This document shows, piece by piece, positions 8,251 through 15,410 of a stretch of DNA of 57,002 nucleotides. Every line of letters starts with the position of its first letter. The first letter of the stretch is position 1. This stretch comes from RGIG3528 sp963649295. GTDB lineage: Bacteria > Bacillota > Clostridia > Lachnospirales > Lachnospiraceae. The notes below the pieces were generated by a model. The model saw nothing but the letters and a program-made list of their open reading frames with translations, was not told where the DNA came from and did not search any database. The DNA is taken from the NCBI GenBank assembly GCA_963649295.1, contig CAVJHK010000007.1:1-57002 (forward strand). Direction: 5' to 3'. Made by a program: the position numbers and the translations under genes.

Positions 8251-10075
8251 ATATTTCTTTGGGATTAAGTCCGTAAAGCTTCAAAAGTTCGCTTCTTTTT
8301 CCCTGTTCGATAAATGTGTCATTAAGCGCCGCAGAAATGAATTTAGGTTTAAAATTGTTTTCGGAAATAATTTCCGAAACCGCTTCTCCGTAGCCTCCGC
8401 GCCTAATGTTGTCTTCAAGTGTCACTATAACTTTATGTCCTTCTGCGGCTTTTATAATCGCTTCCTTATCTATCGGCGACACAAATCTCGCATTGTAAAG
8501 AGATACGCTTATTCCGTCATTTTCAAGTTTTTCTTTTATAAAAAGCGCCTGTTCCATAGTTGCGCCGACCGCAAATACGGCAACGTCATTCCCCGCAGAA
8601 ATTTGTGTAACCTTTCCGTAAACCACATCTGGTACCGGAACTTTTCCCGCCAGTTCCCCTTCCGCACCTTTTTGGTATCTTATCGCAACAGGCTTATTTA
8701 ATGTAAACGCAAATTCGAGCATTTTTTTAAGCTCCGCCGTATTTACGGGAGCCATAACCGTAAGGTTGGGAATATGTGACAGGTATGATAAGTCAAATAT
8801 TCCCTGGTGTGTCTCTCCGTCTTCCCCTGTAATTCCGGCTCTGTCGATCGCAAAAACAACAGGCTTTAGTGTCAGACATACATCGTGCAAAATTTCATCA
8901 TAGGCACGCTGCAAAAATGTCGAATAAATGGCACAAACAGGTTTAAGTCCGTTTGCCGCAAGCGCCGCCGCAAACGTAACGGCATGCTGTTCCGCAATTC
9001 CGACGTCAAAAAATCTTTCCGGGAAATTCTCTTTAAATTTTCTGAGCCCCGTGCCGAATTCCATTGAAGCGCTTATCGCAACAACCTGTTTGTCTTTTTC
9101 TCCGATTTCCGTTATCGTATCCGAAAAAGTATCCGTAAATGTTTTTGAATTCCCGGATTTTATTAATTTTCCCGTTTCGATATCAAATCTGCCGACGCCG
9201 TGAAACTTACCCGGATTTTTTTCGGCGGGCAAATAGCCTTTTCCTTTTTTTGTTACAACATGAATAAGAACGGGCTTATTTACGTTTGAGGCATTTTTTA
9301 AGGCCGCAAGAACTTGATTTACGTTATGTCCGTCAATCGGCCCGATATAAGTAATTCCGAGATTTTCAAAAAACATTCCGTCGACAAAAAACGACTTAAA
9401 CGAATCTTTTATATGTTTAAGACGCATTGTGATTTCGGACCCCAGACTTTTTTCCAGATCTTCCTTAAGCTTCATGTAAGACTTTTTGGTACGAAGGTGA
9501 CCAAGATAAACCGCAAGTCCGCCCTCGTTTTTGTCTATCGACATTTCGTTGTCGTTCAAAATGACAATCATGTTCGACTTAAACTTACCGATGTTGTTTA
9601 AGGCTTCCATCGTAAGTCCGCCGCCCATTGCCCCGTCTCCGACGAGCGCAACCACTTTATAATTTTCTTTTTTTAAGTCCCTTGCCGCAACAAATCCCGC
9701 AGCCACCGAAACAGCCGTCGAGCTGTGTCCCGTGTTGAAACTGTCGCAGGGACTTTCCGTAATTTTCGGAAAGCCCGAAAGTCCGTTATATTGCCTTAAG
9801 TCCTCAAAATTTTTTCTTCCGGTCAGTATTTTATGGACATACGACTGATGCCCGACATCAAATATAAGCTTATCCTTCGGAAAATCAAGAAATTTGTGAA
9901 TTGCGATTGTGAGCTCCACAACGCCCAAATTTGATGACAAGTGCCCGCCCGTTTTTGATATGTTTTCGATCAAAAACTGTCTTATTTCAAAGCAAAGCTC
10001 ATCTATATCCTTATCGGGTATTTTTTTTATGTCGTTCGGCTTATTTATTTGATCCAAAATCCGATAATCTGTCAT
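8222..10075 (-). CDS. dxs: 1-deoxy-D-xylulose-5-phosphate synthase
   Basis: 617-residue thiamine diphosphate enzyme joining pyruvate and glyceraldehyde 3-phosphate, first step of the MEP isoprenoid pathway. Visible motifs: GGHLSSNLGVVELTIA near residue 43, the ThDP/Mg motif GDGAMGGGLTMEALNN near 147, and the transketolase pyrimidine-domain segment GIAEQHAVTFAAALA near 365. Length is normal. The ATG at 10075 follows AAAGG. It lies 19 bases after ispA, so the early and the prenyl-chain steps of isoprenoid synthesis are co-transcribed, as in many Firmicutes. Confidence 0.97.
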   Translation of the reverse strand: MTDYRILDQINKPNDIKKIPDKDIDELCFEIRQFLIENISKTGGHLSSNLGVVELTIAIHKFLDFPKDKLIFDVGHQSYVHKILTGRKNFEDLRQYNGLSGFPKITESPCDSFNTGHSSTAVSVAAGFVAARDLKKENYKVVALVGDGAMGGGLTMEALNNIGKFKSNMIVILNDNEMSIDKNEGGLAVYLGHLRTKKSYMKLKEDLEKSLGSEITMRLKHIKDSFKSFFVDGMFFENLGITYIGPIDGHNVNQVLAALKNASNVNKPVLIHVVTKKGKGYLPAEKNPGKFHGVGRFDIETGKLIKSGNSKTFTDTFSDTITEIGEKDKQVVAISASMEFGTGLRKFKENFPERFFDVGIAEQHAVTFAAALAANGLKPVCAIYSTFLQRAYDEILHDVCLTLKPVVFAIDRAGITGEDGETHQGIFDLSYLSHIPNLTVMAPVNTAELKKMLEFAFTLNKPVAIRYQKGAEGELAGKVPVPDVVYGKVTQISAGNDVAVFAVGATMEQALFIKEKLENDGISVSLYNARFVSPIDKEAIIKAAEGHKVIVTLEDNIRRGGYGEAVSEIISENNFKPKFISAALNDTFIEQGKRSELLKLYGLNPKEIYGKIRRNFG

Positions 10076-10094
10076 TTGTATTGCCTTTTATAAT

Positions 10095-11045
10095 TCAATA
10101 TTTTCTTTCCGCAAGACGGTTTACAAGTTCCGTCAAAAATTCGTTTTCGGGAAGAGTCTTAAGGATTTCGATTGCGTCAGCGGTAAACGCGCTAACCATT
10201 TCTTTTGACTTATCAAGACCATAAAGCGTAACAAAGGTCACCTTGTTGTTTTTTTCGTCACTCCCGATTGTTTTTCCGAGTGTCTCTTCGTCTGATATGA
10301 CATCAAGTATGTCATCCTGTATCTGAAAAGCCATTCCGATATCGTTTCCAAGCTTTTCAAGAGCCACAAGTTCGTTTAAATCGGCGCCCCCGAGTACAGC
10401 TCCGCACAAAATCGAAACGGAAATAAGTGCACATGTCTTAAGCCGATATATAAATTCAAGTTCATCTTTTGTAAGAGCTTTTCCCGTTTTTTCGACATCA
10501 ACGGTCTGGCCGCCGATCATTCCGTATATTCCGCTTCTTGTATAAAGGAATTTGAGCGCATAACGCACACGTCTGTTCCACTCTTCGTTTGTAATGTCAT
10601 CATACATATCCTCTCCCGAAATATCCTTTTCGGCAAAGGCTTTTGTTATCGTTTCTACGGAATAATTAAGAAGGGCGTCACCCGAAAGTATCCCCATCGC
10701 ATGCCCGTATGCCGCATGTGTCGTAGGTTTTCCCCGGCGCAATAAATCATTGTCCATTGCGGGCAAATCGTCATGCACAAGCGAATAAGTATGAATCATT
10801 TCGATTGCGCAGAAAAAGGGTTCAGCTCTGTCAAAGTTAATGTCACAGTTTGGATTCGTCTTCTTTGAATATATCCCGTAAAATTCACGCATAAGTATCG
10901 GTCTGATTCTTTTTCCTCCGACATTTATACTGTAATTCATTGCCGAAAGAACCGTCTTTTGATATCCTTCTTCTTCAGGCAAAAAGCGCAAAAGGCACTC
11001 ATTTATATAATTTTTTTTTGCCCCAAATTCCTTTTCAAAATCCAT
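10095..11045 (-). CDS. ispA: Polyprenyl (farnesyl/geranylgeranyl) diphosphate synthase
   Basis: 316-residue trans-prenyltransferase condensing isopentenyl and allylic diphosphates. The first aspartate-rich motif DDLPAMDND lies near residue 92 and the second, DDILD, near 241; GKRIRPIL near 53 binds diphosphate. Slightly longer than the usual 290-300 residues because of a short insertion around the segment GEDMYDDITNEEWNRRVRYA. Product chain length cannot be read from sequence; farnesyl diphosphate is the default for a gene in this position next to xseB and dxs. The start codon overlaps the xseB stop as TGATG. Confidence 0.93.
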   Translation of the reverse strand: MDFEKEFGAKKNYINECLLRFLPEEEGYQKTVLSAMNYSINVGGKRIRPILMREFYGIYSKKTNPNCDINFDRAEPFFCAIEMIHTYSLVHDDLPAMDNDLLRRGKPTTHAAYGHAMGILSGDALLNYSVETITKAFAEKDISGEDMYDDITNEEWNRRVRYALKFLYTRSGIYGMIGGQTVDVEKTGKALTKDELEFIYRLKTCALISVSILCGAVLGGADLNELVALEKLGNDIGMAFQIQDDILDVISDEETLGKTIGSDEKNNKVTFVTLYGLDKSKEMVSAFTADAIEILKTLPENEFLTELVNRLAERKY

Positions 11046-11238
11046 CAGACACCTTCCGTTTCAAGAACTGCAAGTTCTTTTTCCACACGGTCTATTTGGG
11101 AATTGCATTTATACAACAAATCCATTCCGTCCTTATATTTTTGAAATGCGTCCTCAAGCGGCATTTCGCCCGATTCAAGCNNNNNNNNNNAAGATTTTCT
11201 TCGATATTTATATTTTCGCCTGCTTTAGTTTTTGCCAT
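11045..11238 (-). CDS. xseB: Exodeoxyribonuclease VII small subunit (interrupted by a gap)
   Basis: Small subunit of exonuclease VII. The first 16 codons (MAKTKAGENINIEENL) abut the N gap, and the frame resumes after it with LESGEMPLEDAFQKYKDGM and ends ETEGV, TGA. The family pattern has roughly 8-10 residues between these blocks, so the 10-N spacer under-represents the missing DNA; the break is an assembly artefact, not a frameshift in the organism. The start overlaps the 3' end of xseA by 14 bases and the stop overlaps ispA as TGATG. Too short and too broken to be found by a plain ORF search. Confidence 0.85.
11181..11190. other. Scaffold gap (10 N) inside xseB
   Basis: Ten Ns that split the small-subunit gene. 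The two coding halves are recognisable on either side; the intervening sequence is probably 20-30 bases if the protein has normal length. Confidence 0.95.
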
Positions 11239-12520
11239 TATTTTCCTTTGCCTCCGTAACTATAGCCGTAATACTTCCGTCCGTCACATAAATCGTAAGT
11301 AAGTCACCCGAATTTACCTGTTTTATGCTTGTCACATTTTTTCCCTTTTTATCCGCAACATAGGAAAATCCGCTTTTTAATTTTGCCGCAGGATTTAAAA
11401 GAACAAGCCTTGACGCGGAAAGCTTTAAGTTGTTTTTCTTTCTTTCAAACAAATTATAAAATGCGTTTTTAAGCCTGTCGCCGATTTTTTGAACATCATT
11501 TTTCTTATCGTAAACATACTTATCCATTGCGGTTTTAAGGCGCTTTTCTCTTTCCTTAAGAATTTGTTTTTTTAATTCAAGCTTTGATGCGGGACTGTTT
11601 TTTTTGAGTTTCAGTTCAGCATTTGAAAGCCTTAATTTTAAGGAGTCTATTCTTTTATAAAAAGCCTCATAAAGTCTTTCATGGATGAGTGCCATATTTT
11701 CTTCAAAGTCGCTTAAGCAAAAAACCGCAAGCTCCGCAGCGGCGGACGGCGTTGCCGCACGTAAATCCGCGGCCATGTCCGAAAGCAAAAAATCAGTTTC
11801 ATGTCCCACCGCGGAAATAATCGGCGTATTGCACTCATAAACCGCGCGTACAACAATTTCTTCGTTAAAAGGCCAAAGATCCTCTATCGAACCGCCGCCG
11901 CGCCCTATGATAATTGTGTCGACCTTGCCGTCTAAACATTTTATTCCCTTTACGATTGTTTCGGCAGCGCCCGCGCCCTGCACCTGTGCCGGATACAAAA
12001 TAAGGCGAACATACTTGTTTCTTCTGCCCGCAACCGTACATATGTCATGAATCGCCGCTCCCGTACTTGCGGTCACAATTCCGATTGTCATCGCATATTT
12101 AGGAATTTTCTTCTTTTTTGACGCATCAAAAAGGCCTTCCGCCGAAAGTTTCTTTTTTAAAATTTCAAGCTCCGCATAAAGTCGTCCTGCCCCGTCCAAA
12201 GTAATATTCTGCGCATAAATCTGATATGTTCCCGTTTTTTCGTAAACAGACACATATCCGTATACGATCACGCTTTGGCCGTCTTTTAAATCAAAAGAAA
12301 TGCCGGTCCTTCTCGAACCGGCAAACATTACGCACGATATCTGTGCATTATTATCCTTTAATGTAAAATATATATGTCCGGTTTGATGATATTTGCAATT
12401 TGAGACCTCTCCCTTTACATAAACGTGACTTAAAATATCGTCCCTGTTAAACATTCCTTTTATGTATGCGGATAAGCTTGAAACGGAATAAGTTGTTTGT
12501 TTGAATTCGGAATAAGCCAT
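11225..12520 (-). CDS. xseA: Exodeoxyribonuclease VII large subunit
   Basis: 431-residue catalytic subunit of exonuclease VII, which degrades single-stranded DNA to oligonucleotides together with XseB. An OB-fold domain occupies about residues 1-105 (VSSLSAYIKGMF, VKGEVSNCKYHQTGHIYFTL), followed by the catalytic domain with VVARGGGS-like IIIGRGGGSIEDLWPFNEE near 197-215 and SAVGHETDFLLSDMAADLRA near 234, then a coiled-coil region rich in Lys/Leu/Glu. The ATG at 12520 follows AGGAG. It lies 24 bases downstream of nusB. Normal family length. Confidence 0.97.
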   Translation of the reverse strand: MAYSEFKQTTYSVSSLSAYIKGMFNRDDILSHVYVKGEVSNCKYHQTGHIYFTLKDNNAQISCVMFAGSRRTGISFDLKDGQSVIVYGYVSVYEKTGTYQIYAQNITLDGAGRLYAELEILKKKLSAEGLFDASKKKKIPKYAMTIGIVTASTGAAIHDICTVAGRRNKYVRLILYPAQVQGAGAAETIVKGIKCLDGKVDTIIIGRGGGSIEDLWPFNEEIVVRAVYECNTPIISAVGHETDFLLSDMAADLRAATPSAAAELAVFCLSDFEENMALIHERLYEAFYKRIDSLKLRLSNAELKLKKNSPASKLELKKQILKEREKRLKTAMDKYVYDKKNDVQKIGDRLKNAFYNLFERKKNNLKLSASRLVLLNPAAKLKSGFSYVADKKGKNVTSIKQVNSGDLLTIYVTDGSITAIVTEAKENNGKN

Positions 12521-12544
12521 ATATTTACTCCTATACGTATAAAA

Positions 12545-12949
12545 CTATATTCCGCGTGCGAATTTCCCGAGCACTCCGTTTATAAAGCTCGGTGCCAGGT
12601 CATTTCCGTAAATTTTCCCAAGCTCGACGGCTTCGTTTATTGCAACGCTTGTCGGAACTTCCTCGTCATACAAAATCTCATATGCCGCAAGACGCATTAT
12701 CTGAAGCTCGCATTTTCCCATACGGGTAAGCGGCCATCCCGTCGATGCCTTTGTAAGCATCATATCTATCTCACCTGTTTTTGAAATAATTTTTTCGGCT
12801 TTCTGTTTTATTACCTCAAAGGCTTCCTTTTCTGTCGGCATTTGAAGGCGTCTGAATAAGTCGAATTGTTCTTCCAAATCCGCTTTTTCATAAAAATCAC
12901 AGTCAAAAATCAATTGAAAAAGTTTTTCACGTTCCTCGCGTTTTGTCAT
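12545..12949 (-). CDS. nusB: Transcription antitermination factor NusB
   Basis: About 134 residues from the ATG at 12949 (MTKREEREKLFQ), chosen because AAAGG precedes it by seven bases; an in-frame ATG five codons upstream (12964) has a poorer site. NusB binds boxA RNA with NusE in rRNA antitermination. The all-helical fold is indicated by REEREKLFQLIFD near the start, then AAYEILYDEEVPTSVAINEA and FINGVLGKFAR at the end, both typical. Located between asp23 and xseA in the conserved Clostridial order. Confidence 0.95.
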   Translation of the reverse strand: MTKREEREKLFQLIFDCDFYEKADLEEQFDLFRRLQMPTEKEAFEVIKQKAEKIISKTGEIDMMLTKASTGWPLTRMGKCELQIMRLAAYEILYDEEVPTSVAINEAVELGKIYGNDLAPSFINGVLGKFARGI

Positions 12950-13007
12950 ATCGTTACCTTTCATATATAATTTCCAAGGTGCATTGTACTCGTTATTGTA
13001 AAAAAAT

Positions 13008-13382
13008 CTATTTTACGTTAACGTCGCTTATCGTAATCTTAACATCAAGCACTTCAACTCCGACCATGGACTCAAGCGCGGATTTTACCTTTTCCTGAAC
13101 GCTTTCGCAGGTTTTCGGAATCGAATAACCGTACTTAATCGAAATATTAAGCATGCAGTTAACTTTCTTCTCATCCGGGTTAAAAATTACATTTACGGCC
13201 TTCTGTCCGTTTTTGGTTCCGTATCTCTTTATTACATCGTAGGTAAGCCCGCCGTAAAGCGAATCGACTCCCTCCGTCTCTGCTGCCGCAAGTGCCGCAA
13301 CCGTCGCAATAACATCCGTCGAAATCTTGACGGATGCATCGCCTCTTTCAGCATCCAAAAGATTAAAATTTTCTGTAGGCAT
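13008..13382 (-). CDS. Asp23/Gls24 family envelope stress protein
   Basis: 124-residue Asp23/Gls24 family protein. The central pattern STDVIATVAALAAAETEGV (about 21-39) and the tail VGVEVLDVKITISDVNV are characteristic. Asp23 of Staphylococcus aureus is a membrane-associated alkaline-shock protein; the molecular role in Clostridia, where the gene regularly precedes nusB, is not established. A 44-codon membrane protein lies 17 bases upstream and may serve as its membrane anchor, by analogy with AmaP, but that is inference. nusB follows 58 bases downstream. Confidence 0.92.
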   Translation of the reverse strand: MPTENFNLLDAERGDASVKISTDVIATVAALAAAETEGVDSLYGGLTYDVIKRYGTKNGQKAVNVIFNPDEKKVNCMLNISIKYGYSIPKTCESVQEKVKSALESMVGVEVLDVKITISDVNVK

Positions 13383-13399
13383 ATCAATTTCCCCTTATA

Positions 13400-13534
13400 T
13401 CAAATATTCTGTTCCTTTTTGTCCTTTTTTTGGCGTAATTTGATACCCAAAAAAACACATGTAAAAGCAAAAACACCCGTGATTACATATTGAAGTACGG
13501 AGTTAAATAAATCGTTTACCAAATCCATCCACAT
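13400..13534 (-). CDS. Small single-span membrane protein upstream of asp23
   Basis: 44-codon gene starting MWMDLVNDLFN. AAGGAG lies six bases before the ATG at 13534. One hydrophobic helix (about residues 13-32, VLQYVITGVFAFTCVFLGIK) is followed by a strongly charged tail ending KDKKEQNI, so the N-terminus is predicted outside and the C-terminus inside. No homology can be asserted from this length. It is the first gene of the asp23-nusB run, 17 bases before asp23, in a position where other Firmicutes have small Asp23-linked membrane proteins (AmaP, DUF2273). A membrane anchor for Asp23 is a reasonable guess. Confidence 0.7.
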   Translation of the reverse strand: MWMDLVNDLFNSVLQYVITGVFAFTCVFLGIKLRQKKDKKEQNI

Positions 13535-13568
13535 AAAAAACTCCTTTCAAAAAAACACTTTATAAGGC

Positions 13569-13597
13569 ATTATACAACATCTTCACATATTATGCCA
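13569..13597 (-). promoter_or_regulatory. Possible promoter of the asp23-nusB-xseAB run
   Basis: A perfect -10 TATAAT (13574-13569) lies 35 bases before the small membrane protein start. The -35 position holds only TGGCAT at 17-base spacing, so the assignment rests mainly on the -10 and on the position just after the upstream terminator. Confidence 0.4.
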
Positions 13598-13671
13598 TAA
13601 ATTTTTGAGAAATAAACCCAAAAAAACAGACACTAAGTTTTATTATATAAGAACAAAGTATCCTATACATT

Positions 13672-13704
13672 AAAAAATCCCGGAGTAAAATTTCACCCGG
13701 GATT
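13672..13704 (-). terminator. Intrinsic terminator overlapping the ABC gene stop codon
   Basis: On the minus strand AATCCCGG and CCGGGATT form a perfect 8-bp stem followed by TTTTAA. The upstream arm is inside the last codons of the ABC ATPase gene and its TGA stop lies in the loop, so terminating ribosomes would cover the hairpin. Confidence 0.75.
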
Positions 13705-14580
13705 TTCTATGATTATTTTTTTGTCGTTCATTGTAACCTTAACCTTATTTGAATTTAAATCAAGCTTTTCCAAAAGGTCGTGCGGCAATTGAACTCTCCC
13801 CACCTTGTCCACAACCGAATATTCTTCCTGCGTATCCATGCTCATCCAGTCGACGGCATCGCTTAAGCAATTTGTATATTGCTCCTTCAATATCCTTTCA
13901 CTCGAGATTTTTCCGTCCCTTATTGCAACGACTCTTCTTACCTTTTTGGAAAGTGTCACGTCATGCGTGACGATCAGAATCGTCTGTCCCGTTTCCGAAT
14001 TAAGACGCTTAAAAATATCAAAAATATAATCGGCGGTTTTTCTGTCTACCGAACCCGTCGGCTCATCCGCAAGCAAAAGTTTGGGTGCATTCGCAAGTGC
14101 GATCGCGATTGCGATACGCTGCTGTTCACCACCCGAGAGCATATTGAGCTTTGAATGTTTTTTTGCCGACAGCCCGACCGTATCAAGAAGCTCTAAAGCA
14201 CGTTCCCTGCTTTTTCCTTCGTTTTTGATTTCCATGGGAAGCATTATATTCTCAAGTGCGGTAAGATACGGAATTAAATTTCTTGCGTTATTTTGCCATA
14301 CAAATCCGACGGCGTCACGCTTATATTTAACCTTTTCCGACTCACTCATTTTAAATAAGTCGTGTCCCGCCACCCACAGTCTTCCGGCGGTCGGCTTGTC
14401 AAGTCCGCCGAGCATATTTAAGAATGTCGATTTGCCTGAGCCCGAATTTCCGATAATCGCAATAAGTTCACCCTTTTCGACGGTCAAATCCAGTCCCTGC
14501 AATGCCATAACTTCAATGTCTTTTGTTTTATATATTTTTACAAGGTTGTCGGCCTTTATCATTATGTCATTGTTTTCCAT
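13693..14580 (-). CDS. ABC transporter ATP-binding protein with C-terminal AbrB-like domain
   Basis: 295 residues. Residues about 1-230 form a MacB/LolD-type ATPase: Walker A GNSGSGKST, Q-loop VWQNNARNL, signature LSGGEQQRIAIAIALA, Walker B LLLADEPTGSVD, H-loop VTHD. Residues about 248-295 are extra: the segment VVDKVGRVQLPHDLLEKL and VTMNDKKIIIENPG reads like a SpoVT/AbrB swapped-hairpin domain. Such tails are known on some MacB-type ATPases beside FtsX-like permeases, but no permease gene is present here. The ATG at 14580 follows GGGGAG and overlaps the preceding ATPase gene by 14 bases. Function (export or envelope signalling) is inferred only from family. Confidence 0.85.
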   Translation of the reverse strand: MENNDIMIKADNLVKIYKTKDIEVMALQGLDLTVEKGELIAIIGNSGSGKSTFLNMLGGLDKPTAGRLWVAGHDLFKMSESEKVKYKRDAVGFVWQNNARNLIPYLTALENIMLPMEIKNEGKSRERALELLDTVGLSAKKHSKLNMLSGGEQQRIAIAIALANAPKLLLADEPTGSVDRKTADYIFDIFKRLNSETGQTILIVTHDVTLSKKVRRVVAIRDGKISSERILKEQYTNCLSDAVDWMSMDTQEEYSVVDKVGRVQLPHDLLEKLDLNSNKVKVTMNDKKIIIENPG

Positions 14581-15244
14581 TCACAATCTCCCCGTCTTCA
14601 AGCTCAAAAATCACATTTCCCGCATCCATAAGTCCCATATCGTGTGTTGTCATGACAATCGAAAGATTTTCGTGCTCAACAAGCTCCTTAAAAAGCTTTA
14701 CAACGGATGCCGCCGTCTGCGAATCAAGTTCCGCCGTCGGTTCATCGGCAAATAAAATTTTTGGTCTGTGCGCAATCGCACGCGCAATCGCAACACGCTG
14801 CTGCTCACCGCCCGACATTTCCTGCGGCATGTGATGCATTCTGCCTCCGAGCCCGACCATTTTCAGGCATTCCTCAGCCCTTCTTTTTCTTTGCCCGCCT
14901 ATTCCCGCAAGTCGAAGCGAAAATTCAACATTTTCAAAAGCGCTCATCATGGGAATAAGTGAAACCGATTGAAAAACGTATCCGATTTCGGTACGCCGTA
15001 AAATTTCTTTTTGATAATCCGACATACCGGTAATATTTTTTCCGTTAATTATAACTTCTCCGTCAGTCGGTGCATCAAGAGCCCCAAGTATATTGATAAG
15101 TGTTGTTTTGCCCGATCCCGAACGCCCTTTTAAAATTGCGAGCGTCTTATCCGGCACAGTCAAATCAATATTTTTTAAAACATGCAGTTCTCCGTCCGCA
15201 ATCTTAAATTTTTTGTTTAAGCCCTTAACCGATACGATGTCCAT
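14567..15244 (-). CDS. ABC transporter ATP-binding protein (MacB/LolD type)
   Basis: 225-residue stand-alone ATPase subunit. Walker A GRSGSGKTT (about 40), Q-loop VFQSVSLIP, signature MSGGEQQRVAIARAIA, Walker B ILFADEPTAELD and H-loop TTHDMG are intact. The sequence resembles ATPases that pair with FtsX-like permeases in MacB/LolCDE-type systems. First gene of a two-gene operon; the upstream neighbour is the his terminator, and the only partner downstream is a second ATPase. No membrane component lies within the operon, so the permease must be encoded elsewhere or the pair act with a shared permease. Confidence 0.88.
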   Translation of the reverse strand: MDIVSVKGLNKKFKIADGELHVLKNIDLTVPDKTLAILKGRSGSGKTTLINILGALDAPTDGEVIINGKNITGMSDYQKEILRRTEIGYVFQSVSLIPMMSAFENVEFSLRLAGIGGQRKRRAEECLKMVGLGGRMHHMPQEMSGGEQQRVAIARAIAHRPKILFADEPTAELDSQTAASVVKLFKELVEHENLSIVMTTHDMGLMDAGNVIFELEDGEIVNGKQ

Positions 15245-15332
15245 TTGCTCCCCCGATAATCCGTGTCAAAATTATTTGTAATCCGTTTTGCTCCTTGGTC
15301 ATATAAAAAAGCAGAATTTTTTTCCATACAAC

Positions 15333-15377
15333 AAAAAAGTATCACCGGAAAGCACCATGTTCGCGCTCCGATGATAC
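15333..15377 (-). terminator. Intrinsic terminator of the his operon
   Basis: On the minus strand GTATCATCGGA and TCCGGTGATAC pair over 11 bases (one G-U) around a 17-base loop, followed by TTTTTTG. It lies 34 bases after the hisIE stop. Confidence 0.85.
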
Positions 15378-15410
15378 TATTTAAGCACCTTATAAAAAAA
15401 ACATCAATAA

